Assembly: GCF_000255455.1 (NCBI RefSeq)
Contig: NZ_JH621246.1
Coordinates: 1-56,286 of the forward strand
From: Aquimarina agarilytica ZC1
GTDB lineage: Bacteria > Bacteroidota > Bacteroidia > Flavobacteriales > Flavobacteriaceae
Length of the DNA stretch: 56,286 bases
Direction of reading: 5' to 3'
Position numbers and translations under genes: made by a program
Shown: in pieces, positions 8,238-17,897 of the stretch
Layout of the letters: each line of letters begins with the position of its first letter
Position numbering within the stretch: the first letter of the stretch is position 1
Notes under the pieces: generated by a model
Told to the model about the DNA's origin: nothing
What the model saw: only the letters and a program-made list of their open reading frames with translations
Database searches by the model: none

Positions 8238-11200
8238 ATGAAAGCTTTTGATTTCAAAAAATGGAACATCATCATTGGATGGATTGTATTCATTATTGCA
8301 TTCACCACATATAGCCTTACTGTAGAACCTACTGCTAGTTTTTGGGACGCTGGAGAATACATTTCCACTTCATCAAAATTACAAGTAGGACACCCACCTG
8401 GGGCCCCTTTATACCAAATGCTTGGTGCCTTTTTTTCTGTTTTTAGCCCAGACAAAGCAAACATTGCTTTAATGGTAAACATGATGTCCGTATTTGCTTC
8501 GGCATTTACCATTCTTTTTATGTTTTGGTCTATCACTTATTTATTAAAAAAATTAGTTTCTCAGATTTCAAAAAAAGAAGATACACGTGCTGAACAATTC
8601 ATGATTTTAGGAAGTGCTGCCATAGGAGCATTAACCTTTACTTTTACAGATAGCTTTTGGTTTAATGCCGTGGAAGCCGAAGTTTATGCTATGGCATCCT
8701 GCATTATGTCCATTCTGTTTTACCTAGGCTTACGTTGGGAGAACGATATGAATACTCCTAGAGGCAATAAATGGCTCGTATTACTTGCTTTTGTTATCGG
8801 ATTATCCTTTGGTGTACACTTTATGGGATTACTTACCATACCTGCCATTGGTTTTCTGTATTATTTTAAAAACTACAAAGTCACATTAAAAAGCTTTTTA
8901 ATAGCAAACGTAGCTGTGGTTTCTGTTTTAATGTTTATTTTCAAATTACTACTCCCGTACAGTCTTTCATTTTTTGGTGTGGCCGAAGTATTTTTTGTAA
9001 ACACCATCGGTCTTCCTTTTAACTCTGGAACCATCATTGTGGGATTACTTGCAATTACTCTTTTCTATTTCGGATTAAAATTCACCCGTGCTAAGGGCTA
9101 CTTCCAAATAAACACACTCATCCTATGTATTGTTTTTATTTTTATCGGCTTCTCTAGTTGGCTAATGCTTCCTATTAGAGCCAATGCAGGAACAGTGATT
9201 AATGAAAACAACCCCAATAATGCTCGAGAACTACTTGCTTACTACAACCGTGAACAATATCAAGAAACTCATTTGTTTTATGGACCTCAGTTTACTGAAA
9301 TTTATGGTGGTCTAGATCCCGTAAACCCCTACTATGATGGCAAGCCCAAATATGAAAAGGACTTAAAAAAAGGCAAATACATTATTGTAAATAAATATAA
9401 AAACGCCCAACAAAACTTTGAAGACAAACACAAAGCGATTCTTCCCAGAATGTGGAGCAGTGAAAATGCCGAAAATTACTTGCGCTTTACCGGTCCTTTA
9501 AAATTTACTATTAAAAAAGAATATGCGAAGGATAAAGATTTAAAACGTGTTGTTGGCGAATTCAAGAAAGATTTTAACAGCAAACGTATTGGGTTGGAAG
9601 AATATTCCAAGTTCTTAAGTCAATTTAGCGACTATATTAATGTTGAAAAACCTTCACTATTTGCCAATCTTGGATATATGTTTGAATACCAATTCGGGTA
9701 TATGTACTGGCGCTATTTTATGTGGAACTTTGTAGGAAGACAAAATGACAACCAAGGTAAATATACAGATACCGACGGGAACTGGATTAGTGGTATCCAA
9801 GCCATTGACACCATGCGACTAGGAAATCAAGAATTTTTAACTACCGATGACTTAAAAAATAAAGGAAGAAATACTTATTATTTTATCCCGCTATTAATTG
9901 GGTTATTTGGTTTCATTTTCCAACTTCAAAATGATAAGAAAAACTTTTGGGTATTATTACTTTTCTTTTTATACACTGGATTAGCCTTAAAAATATACTT
10001 AAATGAGCGCCCTTTTGAACCTAGAGAGCGCGATTATGCCTTAGTAGGTTCCTTTTATGTGTTTGCCATATGGATTGGGTTTGGTGCCTATGCTATTTTT
10101 GATAATATTAAAAAATACATTTCTGCAAAAGCTGCAGTTCCTGCTGTGTTTGCCATTACACTACTAGGTTCACCTGTATTACTAGCCTCGCAGAACTGGG
10201 ATGACCATGATCGATCTGACCGATATACAGCTCAAGCTATGGCAAAAATGTATTTAGATTCTTGCCAGAAAAACGCCATTTTATATACCATTGGTGATAA
10301 TGACACTTTTGCCCTTTGGTACGCACAAGATATAGAAGAATACCGCACCGATGTGCGAACTATTAATACAAGTTTATTTGCTACCGATTGGTATATTGAC
10401 CAGATGAAGCGCGCTGCTTACAAGAGTGCTCCAATCCCTTCTCAGCTCCCACACAAATTTTACCGTTGGGGAAACAATGATGTGATCTTTTTTAGACAAG
10501 CCACAGAGGATACTCTTGATATAAAAACTTGGTTAGATTTTATTGAAAGTGATGACAAACGTACACAGGCAGAATTACAAAGTGGTGCTTTTACAAATAC
10601 GTTTCCTTCGAAACATATCCGTATTCCCGTTGATAAAGAAAAAGTGCTTAGAAATGGCATAGTCGCGCCAGAAGATGCCCACTTAATTGTTGATCATATT
10701 GACATTACTATTAAGGATGAGATTCTAACTAAAAACAGGCTACTTATGCTTGATTTATTAGCGAATAACGACTGGGAACGCCCTATCTACTTTACTGGAG
10801 GTAGTTTTGGAGATGATGATTACTTGTGGATGAAAGACTATTTACAGCTTACTGGTCTCACCTATAAGTTAGTCCCTATAAAAACTCCTTTGGACAAAAA
10901 CAATCCTTTTGATATGGGCCGTATTAACACCGATCAATTGTATGATATTGTAATGAAATGGGATTGGGGTAATGGTGATAGTCCAGACATTTATCACGAC
11001 CCAGAAACACGTAAAAATGCCATTACTTACCGTAGTACTTTAGCACGATTGTTTGAAAACTTAATTAAAGAAGGCAAAAAAGGCAAAGCCAAAGATATTA
11101 TTGAATTAGGGGTTACCAAACTACCTATTGAATATTATGAATATTACACCCTTGTTGAGCCCTATGTAAGTGGCTACTACCAAGTAGGCGAAAAAGAAAA

Positions 11201-11528
11201 AGCACGTGTACTTTGGCAAAAATTAGCCCAAAAATACCAAGAAAAATTAGCCTACTATGCAAGTTTAGATATTGAAAGACAATATAAAAATGCCGAAGAT
11301 ATTATAACTCAAGTAGAACGCTATAGAGCTGTTGTTGACTTACTATTGATCAACGATGATACCGAAATATTAAAAGAAAAAGCAGCTGAATTTAATAGCT
11401 TTTTAGAGTTGTTTTCTAATTTTTACGACAAAGACGAAGCCTATAACGCGGATAAAAAAGAAGCAGGTGCCTTACCAGATAGCTTACTTAATATTGATAA
11501 TAACGAGGAAGCTACACCAACTCCATAA
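8238..11528 (+). CDS. DUF2723 / GT117-type membrane glycosyltransferase
   Basis: A 1096-residue protein with an N-terminal multi-span membrane half (about 12 hydrophobic segments between residues 10 and 330 and again near 545-670) and a soluble C-terminal part with TPR-like helices. The start IIGWIVFIIAFTTYSLTVEPTASFWDAGEYISTS is the DUF2723 hallmark; this family (TMEM260-like, GT117) is linked to protein O-mannosylation. The acidic DAGE motif in the first periplasmic loop is the likely catalytic site by analogy with GT-C enzymes. Single gene ending in its own terminator. Flavobacteria have general O-glycosylation of secreted proteins, so such a role is plausible but inferred. Confidence 0.88.
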   Translation: MKAFDFKKWNIIIGWIVFIIAFTTYSLTVEPTASFWDAGEYISTSSKLQVGHPPGAPLYQMLGAFFSVFSPDKANIALMVNMMSVFASAFTILFMFWSITYLLKKLVSQISKKEDTRAEQFMILGSAAIGALTFTFTDSFWFNAVEAEVYAMASCIMSILFYLGLRWENDMNTPRGNKWLVLLAFVIGLSFGVHFMGLLTIPAIGFLYYFKNYKVTLKSFLIANVAVVSVLMFIFKLLLPYSLSFFGVAEVFFVNTIGLPFNSGTIIVGLLAITLFYFGLKFTRAKGYFQINTLILCIVFIFIGFSSWLMLPIRANAGTVINENNPNNARELLAYYNREQYQETHLFYGPQFTEIYGGLDPVNPYYDGKPKYEKDLKKGKYIIVNKYKNAQQNFEDKHKAILPRMWSSENAENYLRFTGPLKFTIKKEYAKDKDLKRVVGEFKKDFNSKRIGLEEYSKFLSQFSDYINVEKPSLFANLGYMFEYQFGYMYWRYFMWNFVGRQNDNQGKYTDTDGNWISGIQAIDTMRLGNQEFLTTDDLKNKGRNTYYFIPLLIGLFGFIFQLQNDKKNFWVLLLFFLYTGLALKIYLNERPFEPRERDYALVGSFYVFAIWIGFGAYAIFDNIKKYISAKAAVPAVFAITLLGSPVLLASQNWDDHDRSDRYTAQAMAKMYLDSCQKNAILYTIGDNDTFALWYAQDIEEYRTDVRTINTSLFATDWYIDQMKRAAYKSAPIPSQLPHKFYRWGNNDVIFFRQATEDTLDIKTWLDFIESDDKRTQAELQSGAFTNTFPSKHIRIPVDKEKVLRNGIVAPEDAHLIVDHIDITIKDEILTKNRLLMLDLLANNDWERPIYFTGGSFGDDDYLWMKDYLQLTGLTYKLVPIKTPLDKNNPFDMGRINTDQLYDIVMKWDWGNGDSPDIYHDPETRKNAITYRSTLARLFENLIKEGKKGKAKDIIELGVTKLPIEYYEYYTLVEPYVSGYYQVGEKEKARVLWQKLAQKYQEKLAYYASLDIERQYKNAEDIITQVERYRAVVDLLLINDDTEILKEKAAEFNSFLELFSNFYDKDEAYNADKKEAGALPDSLLNIDNNEEATPTP

Positions 11529-11550
11529 AAATGGCCCCTAGCAGCTAAAC

Positions 11551-11586
11551 AAAAAATGCTTGAGACTAGAATCTCAAGCATTTTTT
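11551..11586 (+). terminator. intrinsic terminator after the DUF2723 gene
   Basis: A 15-bp perfect stem (11551-11565 with 11572-11586; core ATGCTTGAGA) has a 6-nt loop and ends in a T run. It lies 22 bp past the stop codon at 11528. Confidence 0.9.
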
Positions 11587-11702
11587 GTTTATTATTATTT
11601 TATTTGTGTGCTGCTACTAATACCTAGCGAGTCAAGACATTTTTAATATGGCTGCTCCATTAGTATTAAAAGAACTATTTTTCACAATACACCAGCGTAG
11701 CG

Positions 11703-11999
11703 TTACACATATTCTATCATTAAAGCAATAAGCGTATTAGCATCCTGTTCTCCATTTTGACGCCATACCATTTCCCCATTTTTGTAAATCATTAATGTAG
11801 GCACTCCATTAACACGTAAGGCACTGGCTAAATCTTCATTCTTGTCTACATTAATTTTTATCACCTTACCTTTATCTCCTATGGCAGCTGCCACATCCCT
11901 TAATACAGGATGCATTGCTTTGGAGGCCTCACTCCAATCGGTAAAAAAATCAAGCAATACTGGCGATGTAATATCTATTAAATCTCCAAATTTTGACAT
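11703..11999 (-). CDS. thioredoxin-fold protein lacking the CxxC active site
   Basis: A 98-residue thioredoxin-fold protein. The beta-strand LLDFFTDW and following helix, the KVIKINVDKNEDLA strand, the cis-proline loop NGVPTLMIYKNGE and the final helix all match thioredoxin. At the position of WCGPC, however, it reads W22-Ser-Glu-Ala-Ser (23-26), so neither redox cysteine is present, and the protein contains no Cys at all. It cannot act as a dithiol reductase; a chaperone, scaffold or regulatory role is the likely alternative. It is an isolated gene between DUF2723 and the metallophosphoesterase gene. Confidence 0.85.
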   Translation of the reverse strand: MSKFGDLIDITSPVLLDFFTDWSEASKAMHPVLRDVAAAIGDKGKVIKINVDKNEDLASALRVNGVPTLMIYKNGEMVWRQNGEQDANTLIALMIEYV

Positions 12000-12147
12000 T
12001 TGTATCGTATTAATTTAATTAATGTTGTAAATATAAGTTTTTTTTGTAATGCAGTAATAAGCCATTCTTTAGCCTTATTTTGCCCAAAAATATTCTACTA
12101 ACAACGAAATATCTACAAAAATAGTATGATTTAACGTTATATTATGA

Positions 12148-13356
12148 CTAAACCTTCCGTTTCAGCTCCAAAATGCTTATTTCCGGCCAGATCCCTACCC
12201 TTCCTGGAAAAGCATGAAATCCAAATCCCCTATTGACATTAATGTAGCGATCAGCATGAGCATATATACCTGCCCATTGTTTGTACACGTATTGTATAGG
12301 ACTCCACTTGAAAATACCTGGAATTTCAATTCCGAACTGCAATCCATGTGTATGCCCACTCAGCGTTAATTGATAATTCATTGGATGCGCTTTAACCTCA
12401 TATTCCCAATGTGAAGGATCATGACTCATTAACACTTTAAAATCATTTTGAACAAGCCCTTCTGATGCTAGCTTTAAATCACCCGCTTTTTTAAAGTTCT
12501 TTCCCCAATTTTCAACACCTATCAATTGTATTTGAGCTTCTCCTTTTTTTATAGTTCTATTTTCGTTACACAATAAATCAAAATTTACTTGTTTGTGTAA
12601 TCCTTTTATGCTTTCAAAATTATCTTGTTTTGCTTTGTCTGAAGGCCAGGTTACATATTCCCCATAATCATGATTCCCTAATACGGAAAATTTTCCATGT
12701 GGAAATTCTTTTAACTTATTAAAAGTAGTAAGCCACGGGTGAAATTCTTCGGCTTTTGTATTTACAATATCTCCAGTAAACAGGAACAAATCTGCCTCTT
12801 GTTTGTTTATTAAATCTATGGCGTACTTAATTTTATCAGCATCATCAAAACTACCTGAATGTAAATCTGAAATTTGTAGAATTTTAAAACCATCAAAAGC
12901 CTTGGGCAAATCTGCAAAAAAAAGTTGCTTTTTAATTACTTTAAAATTATACTTCCCTTTCCATAAACCATGAATAATTCCTACTAATGGCAGCGCAGCA
13001 ATACCCAAACCTAACTTTCCTATAAATTTACGTCTACCTTGTATTACTTCTGCGGAAGCGTTAACATTAACAACCAACATCACTAAATAACTTACTATCA
13101 AAAATAGTATCACTATTAATTTAGGTACCACATGGAGCACCATAAAACCAACTCCCCAATAAAAACTATGACTTGGACCTATTGACCTATCATAGGAAAA
13201 CACTTGAAAAACAAAAAATAAATAAGCAAAAAAACTATAACTTAATATCCCCCAAAACAAAAAAGAAGGCAACTTAAATACCTTTACTGCTAAAACAAAA
13301 AAAATAAGCTCAAGCACCAAAAAAACACTCCCAAAAACCAACAAAAATTTAATCAT
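12148..13356 (-). CDS. membrane-anchored metallophosphoesterase
   Basis: 402 residues. Four hydrophobic segments occupy roughly residues 1-100 and a further one lies near 113-127. A calcineurin-like phosphoesterase domain follows, with all metal-binding motifs visible: DLHSG, FTGDIVN, LGNHDYG, SHDPSHW and LSGHTHGLQ. This architecture matches the YaeI/YkuE-like family, some members of which act on lipid-linked or cell-wall phosphates; the substrate here is not evident. The gene is divergent from polA and followed by the thioredoxin-like gene on the same strand after about 150 bp. Confidence 0.9.
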   Translation of the reverse strand: MIKFLLVFGSVFLVLELIFFVLAVKVFKLPSFLFWGILSYSFFAYLFFVFQVFSYDRSIGPSHSFYWGVGFMVLHVVPKLIVILFLIVSYLVMLVVNVNASAEVIQGRRKFIGKLGLGIAALPLVGIIHGLWKGKYNFKVIKKQLFFADLPKAFDGFKILQISDLHSGSFDDADKIKYAIDLINKQEADLFLFTGDIVNTKAEEFHPWLTTFNKLKEFPHGKFSVLGNHDYGEYVTWPSDKAKQDNFESIKGLHKQVNFDLLCNENRTIKKGEAQIQLIGVENWGKNFKKAGDLKLASEGLVQNDFKVLMSHDPSHWEYEVKAHPMNYQLTLSGHTHGLQFGIEIPGIFKWSPIQYVYKQWAGIYAHADRYINVNRGFGFHAFPGRVGIWPEISILELKRKV

Positions 13357-13665
13357 AAAAAATTAATCATTTTTACATACTATTTACACAATAGAACAAG
13401 CTTTATGGAGTTATAGTACACAAATCTATTTAAGTCTGCTAAAAAAAGACAATTTTTAAATAAAAACACTAAAAATGTTAAATAAAGTAGTATATTTAAC
13501 ATGCTTTTTGAGAATATAATAGTTTCACAACTACAACGATATATAAAGCATTGATAACTAGTTGTTATCAATTTTATTTTGGGGCGAAATGCTGTCATTT
13601 ATGGCAGCATTTCTTTTTTTAATGTATCTTCAATCCCTTAAAGTTAACTCCTGTATTTTTTTAAG
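13357..13665. other. 309-bp spacer upstream of polA with dyad and hairpin
   Basis: No convincing gene. It holds a dyad of 8-bp arms (TTGATAAC 13551-13558, GTTATCAA 13564-13571) and, right after it, a terminator-like hairpin at 13586-13620 on the plus strand. The rest is AT-rich. It serves as the divergent promoter region for polA and the phosphoesterase gene and may encode a short RNA ending at the hairpin. Confidence 0.5.
13586..13620 (+). terminator. intrinsic terminator upstream of polA
   Basis: Stem GAAATGCTG (13586-13594) with CAGCATTTC (13605-13613), a 10-nt loop that contains CAT/ATG complementarity, then seven T. No protein gene reads into it on the plus strand, so it may end a small RNA or act as a polA leader attenuator. 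Confidence 0.75.
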
Positions 13666-16497
13666 ATGGATTCCAATAAAAAACTGTTTTTACTAGACGC
13701 TTTTGCACTTATATTTAGAGGTTACTATGCCCTTATAAAAAACCCACGAATTACAAGTAAAGGAATGGATGTTTCGGCCATAATGGGCTTTACTAATTCA
13801 CTTTTAGATGTAATTAGACGGGAACGCCCAGACTACCTTGCCGTAGCTTTTGATAAAGGTGGAAGTCAAGCTAGAACAGAAATTTTCCCAGAATATAAGG
13901 CAAATAGAGACGAAACACCTGAGGCGATTAAAATTGCGGTACCCTATATCCAAGAAATTTTAAAAGCCATGCACATTCCTATTATTGAGCAAATGGGAGT
14001 TGAGGCGGACGACCTTATTGGAACCCTAGCCAAACAAGCCGAAAAGGAAGGTTTTCAAACCTATATGGTCACTCCCGATAAAGATTATGCACAATTAGTA
14101 TCGGAAAACATTTTTATGTATAAACCGGCCCGTATGGGTAATGGTATTGAAATTTGGGGAATACCCGAAGTACAGAAAAAATTTGAAGTAGCACACCCCG
14201 AACAAGTCATTGATTATTTAGGAATGATGGGAGATGCTGTTGATAATATACCAGGACTACCCGGTGTTGGCGACAAAACTGCTAAAAAATTTATTGCAGC
14301 ATACGGTAGTATGGAAGGTTTATTTGAAAACCTACATGAATTAAAAGGAAAAATGAAAGAAAAAGTTACCGCTAATGCGGAACTTGGACTACTATCAAAA
14401 CAATTAGCTACTATTAAAATTGATTGTGATGTCACCTTTGATGCTGAATCTTATAAACTATCGGCTCCAGATGCAGAAAAAGTAACTACTATTTTTGAAG
14501 ACCTAGAGTTTAGAAGAATGAAAGATCAATTTTTCAAACTTTTTGATGCCGATGGTAATCCAGCAACCAAAGAAACTGTAAAACCATCTCAAGTAAAAAC
14601 AAACACCACTGCTGGTGCTGGGCAATTTTCACTTTTTGATGCTGCTGGGGATACGGAAAACGCTTCTAAAACCACATCAAGACAAACTATAAATAGTACC
14701 GAACATCATTATCAAAGCATTCAAAATACGGGCTTAGGCTTACAATTGTTTTTACAAAATTTAAACCAACAAACTAGCGTCTGCTTTGATACAGAAACTA
14801 CCAGTCTTGACCCGCTACTTGCTGAACTGGTCGGTATTGCTTTTAGTTGGGAAAAATCACATGGGTTTTATTTACCTTTTCCCGAAGATCAACAAGAGGC
14901 TCAAAGCTTAATTGCTCAACTTTTTCCTTTTTTTGAAAATGAATCTATTACAAAAATTGGACAGAACTTAAAATATGATATTAAAGTATTAGACAAATAT
15001 GGGGTAACTGTACAAGGACCTTTATTTGATACCATGATCGCTCATTATTTGATTAATCCAGATATGCGCCATAATATGGATGTTTTGGCCGAAACTTATT
15101 TAAATTACACACCGGTTTCTATCACCGAACTTATTGGTAAAAAAGGAAAAAACCAACTGAGCATGCGTCAAGTTCCTGTTGATAAACAAACGGAATATGC
15201 CGTAGAAGATGCTGACATTACATTACAACTTGCCGCTCACTTTACTCCAGAACTTAAGGAAGCAAAAACACTTGAATTATTCAACAATATCGAATTGCCT
15301 TTGGTTAAAGTACTATCGGCTATGGAAATTGAAGGAATTAATTTAGATATCGATTTTTTAAATAGTCTTTCCGAAGAATTAAACCTAGATATCTCCAAAC
15401 TAGAAGATAGCATTTATGAACAAGCAGGAGAAACCTTTAATATCGGATCTCCTAAACAATTAGGTGTGGTTTTATTTGAAAAAATGAAATTAGTTGACAA
15501 ACCTAAAAAAACAAAAACTGGACAATATTCCACTGCCGAAGATGTCCTTTCGTCTTTAGCCAAGGAGCATCAAATTATTGCTGACATATTAACTTACCGA
15601 GGATTAACTAAATTAAAGAGCACTTATATTGATGCCTTACCCGCACAGGTAAATCCCAATACAAAACGCGTTCATACGGATTACATACAAACTGTAGCTG
15701 CGACTGGACGCTTAAGTTCAAACAATCCGAACTTACAAAACATTCCTATCAGAACTGAACGTGGTCGACAAGTACGTAAAGCCTTTGTTCCTCGCGATGA
15801 AAATCATGTGCTTGTTGCTGCCGATTATTCGCAAATAGAACTACGTATTATTGCCGCTTTAAGTAATGAAACGGCCATGATGGAAGCCTTTCAAAATGGA
15901 GAGGATATTCATGCCACTACTGCCGCTAAAGTTTTCCAAGTTCCCTTAGAAGAAGTTTCTAGAGAACAACGAAGTCATGCTAAAACAGTGAATTTTGGTA
16001 TTATGTATGGTGTTTCGGCCTTTGGCTTAAGCAATCAAACCAATTTAACACGTGCTGAATCCAAAGAACTTATAGAAGCTTACTACAAAACTTATCCTAA
16101 ACTAAAAGCTTACATGAGCGAACAAGTAGATTTTGCTCGTGATAATGGCTTTGTACAAACCGTACTTGGACGTCGTAGGTATTTAAAAGACATCAATTCG
16201 GCCAACGCCATTGTGCGCGGTGCCGCCGAACGAAATGCCGTAAATGCGCCTATACAAGGTAGCGCTGCTGATATTATTAAAATTGCCATGATTAACATTT
16301 ACAATAAGCTAAATGAAGGCAATTACCATACTAAAATGCTCTTACAAGTACATGATGAATTGGTATTTGATGTTCCTAAAAATGAATTAGAAACTATTTC
16401 AAAACTTATTAAGCACGAAATGGAAAACGCCTTTACACTTGATGTCCCACTTGATGTAGAACTAGGAGTTGGTGATAACTGGTTGGAAGCACATTAA
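13666..16497 (+). CDS. polA: DNA polymerase I
   Basis: A 943-residue family A DNA polymerase for gap filling and Okazaki fragment processing. It has three parts. The N-terminal 5'-3' exonuclease (residues 1-290) shows LLDAFALIFRGYYA, GVEADDLIGTLA and GLPGVGDKTA. The 3'-5' exonuclease shows CFDTETTSLDPLLAELVGI with intact Asp/Glu, so proofreading is likely active. The polymerase domain shows ATGRLSSNNPNLQNIPIR, VAADYSQIELR, KTVNFGIMYGVSAFGL and LQVHDELVFDV. It is a monocistronic gene followed immediately by a heptanucleotide tandem repeat. Confidence 0.98.
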   Translation: MDSNKKLFLLDAFALIFRGYYALIKNPRITSKGMDVSAIMGFTNSLLDVIRRERPDYLAVAFDKGGSQARTEIFPEYKANRDETPEAIKIAVPYIQEILKAMHIPIIEQMGVEADDLIGTLAKQAEKEGFQTYMVTPDKDYAQLVSENIFMYKPARMGNGIEIWGIPEVQKKFEVAHPEQVIDYLGMMGDAVDNIPGLPGVGDKTAKKFIAAYGSMEGLFENLHELKGKMKEKVTANAELGLLSKQLATIKIDCDVTFDAESYKLSAPDAEKVTTIFEDLEFRRMKDQFFKLFDADGNPATKETVKPSQVKTNTTAGAGQFSLFDAAGDTENASKTTSRQTINSTEHHYQSIQNTGLGLQLFLQNLNQQTSVCFDTETTSLDPLLAELVGIAFSWEKSHGFYLPFPEDQQEAQSLIAQLFPFFENESITKIGQNLKYDIKVLDKYGVTVQGPLFDTMIAHYLINPDMRHNMDVLAETYLNYTPVSITELIGKKGKNQLSMRQVPVDKQTEYAVEDADITLQLAAHFTPELKEAKTLELFNNIELPLVKVLSAMEIEGINLDIDFLNSLSEELNLDISKLEDSIYEQAGETFNIGSPKQLGVVLFEKMKLVDKPKKTKTGQYSTAEDVLSSLAKEHQIIADILTYRGLTKLKSTYIDALPAQVNPNTKRVHTDYIQTVAATGRLSSNNPNLQNIPIRTERGRQVRKAFVPRDENHVLVAADYSQIELRIIAALSNETAMMEAFQNGEDIHATTAAKVFQVPLEEVSREQRSHAKTVNFGIMYGVSAFGLSNQTNLTRAESKELIEAYYKTYPKLKAYMSEQVDFARDNGFVQTVLGRRRYLKDINSANAIVRGAAERNAVNAPIQGSAADIIKIAMINIYNKLNEGNYHTKMLLQVHDELVFDVPKNELETISKLIKHEMENAFTLDVPLDVELGVGDNWLEAH

Positions 16498-16500
16498 AGA

Positions 16501-16539
16501 GTTGTGAGTTGTGAGTTGTGAGTTGTGAGTTGTGAGTTA
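16501..16539. repeat. heptanucleotide tandem repeat (GTTGTGA)x5
   Basis: Five perfect copies of GTTGTGA at 16501-16535, plus a partial copy GTTA, starting 4 bp past the polA stop. It is intergenic between polA and the convergent DUF1304 pseudogene. It is a simple sequence repeat that can vary in copy number by slippage. Confidence 0.95.
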
Positions 16540-16583
16540 AAATTGAAAAAACACAATAAATACGACCATAGCATTTGCTAATT

Positions 16584-16945
16584 TTATTTAATAAAAATCA
16601 ATACTAATGCTATTAAAGCCGGCAAGGCTTGTACAAAAAATATGTTACGTTCGGCAGTTACACTACCATAAATACCTGCTACAGCTACGCAACTTAGAAA
16701 AAATATGGAAACATTTGTTTTCCATGTAATATCTTGTATTACAAAGGTCCATAATAGACCTACTGTTAAAAAGGCATTGTACAAACCTTGATTGGCTGCA
16801 TGGCTTTGGTTTTTGGAAATAAATCTTTTGAAAAACTTTTAAATACTTTTGACCCACGAGATGTCCATGCAAACATTTCAAACCATACGATATATAAATG
16901 AATCGCTATAATTAAACCTAATAATATATTGATTACTGTAGCCAT
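16584..16945 (-). pseudogene. DUF1304 membrane protein, frameshifted
   Basis: The two halves of a DUF1304 family membrane protein lie in different frames. The 5' part starts at ATG 16945 and reads a first membrane helix followed by VWFEMFAWTSRGSKVF and then KDLFPKTKAM. The 3' part reads ANQGLYNAFLTVGLLW, then FFLSCVAVAGIYGSVTAERN and FVQALPALIALVLIFIK. They join if one base is restored around 16797-16802 (after the Met codon before ANQG). Each half fits the family closely, so this is a single-base deletion in an otherwise complete gene of about 120 residues: a recent pseudogene or an assembly error. Its normal function is unknown. Confidence 0.85.
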
Positions 16946-17351
16946 AAAATGAGCCCTATTTGAGCTATAAATTACTCTTATTCAAACAGAAAAGCAAATT
17001 AAAGAAATCACATCCTATTCTGAATTTAGCAAGTATCCAATTTTACAAATAATACGACTCATCTTACTATTAAAATTAACTTAAAACAACTCATCTTAGC
17101 ATTTAGCCTATTAATACGATTTACTAACAAAAATTTCGCATATATGCTGTTTCTTTTTCACTATTCTGGCGTTAAAAAAAGCAATCATAACTAAGGCTAT
17201 GCTTGATTTTTTTGCCTTAGACTAACAAAAAATAATTCAGCATATTTATACGAAATTATTATCAGCAAATCGTATAACTTGCTGTAATACGATTTTCCAA
17301 CATAGCCTATAACCTAATCCAAACACGATAACCACCTAAACTTCTATTTAT
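16946..17351. other. 406-bp AT-rich spacer with small repeats
   Basis: I see no gene. The stretch contains small scattered repeats: ACTCATCTTA twice (near 17056 and 17089), AATACGA three times (near 17050, 17111, 17286), and an imperfect inverted repeat between AATTTCGCATATATGCTG (near 17134) and a CAGCATAT...CGAAATT segment (near 17236). It could be a degraded mobile-element remnant plus the promoter of the downstream gene. Confidence 0.4.
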
Positions 17352-17735
17352 ATGGAATCAATACATAAAAATGCTATAATCAAAAATGAGCAAGAAATTT
17401 TGAATGCTATGAAAAATTCTGATGTATTAAAGTTAGATCAATTATTACATAAAGAGTTACTTTTCAATATCCCCAATGGAGAAACAATTACCAAAACAAT
17501 CGATTTACAAAACTACAGCTCAGGAAACATGCAAATTAATGAAATTACAGCATCGGAACAGCAAATAAATATTATTGAAAATACCGCAGTTGTTTCTGTA
17601 ATTACAAACCTAAAAGGACACTATGCCAACCACCCTATTGATGGCAAATACAAAGTTTTAAGAATATGGAAATTGTACAACAAACAATGGAAAGTTATTG
17701 CTGGAAATAGCACGCTACTGAAGGAAAATTCATAA
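17352..17735 (+). CDS. NTF2-like (DUF4440) protein
   Basis: A 127-residue soluble protein with an NTF2-like cone fold of the DUF4440 type: an N-terminal helix (NEQEILNAMKNSDVLKLDQLLHKELLF), alternating strands, and the C-terminal KYKVLRIWKLYNKQWKVIAGNS typical of the group. Such proteins are often small-molecule-binding proteins or SnoaL-like enzymes; no catalytic residue can be assigned. Single gene, no partner. Confidence 0.75.
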   Translation: MESIHKNAIIKNEQEILNAMKNSDVLKLDQLLHKELLFNIPNGETITKTIDLQNYSSGNMQINEITASEQQINIIENTAVVSVITNLKGHYANHPIDGKYKVLRIWKLYNKQWKVIAGNSTLLKENS

Positions 17736-17897
17736 AAAAAGCAGTAAAAAAAGATTTTTCACTACTTGAAGCAGAAATGAAGGATTTCTCTATAGGAAAT
17801 AGTATAGAAAAACTAAATATTACCTAAATACAGAAAGCCTTCATTTTTTCATTATATATTAATAAAAATAATACACACTATTCTTATTCTGTAAAAT

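Noticed and set aside
8216..8536. 106-codon minus-strand frame opposite the DUF2723 gene start
   Set aside because: Lies antisense to a well-supported conserved N-terminus; shadow frame.
13380..13598. 72-codon minus-strand frame in the polA upstream spacer
   Set aside because: It reads through the dyad and the terminator hairpin, has an odd Cys/Phe/Leu composition and no start context; more likely chance in AT-rich DNA.
17708..17827. Plausible-looking 38-codon open stretch downstream of the NTF2-like gene (ends KLNIT)
   Set aside because: No start codon near its beginning; it overlaps the previous gene's end in another frame and is too short to support.
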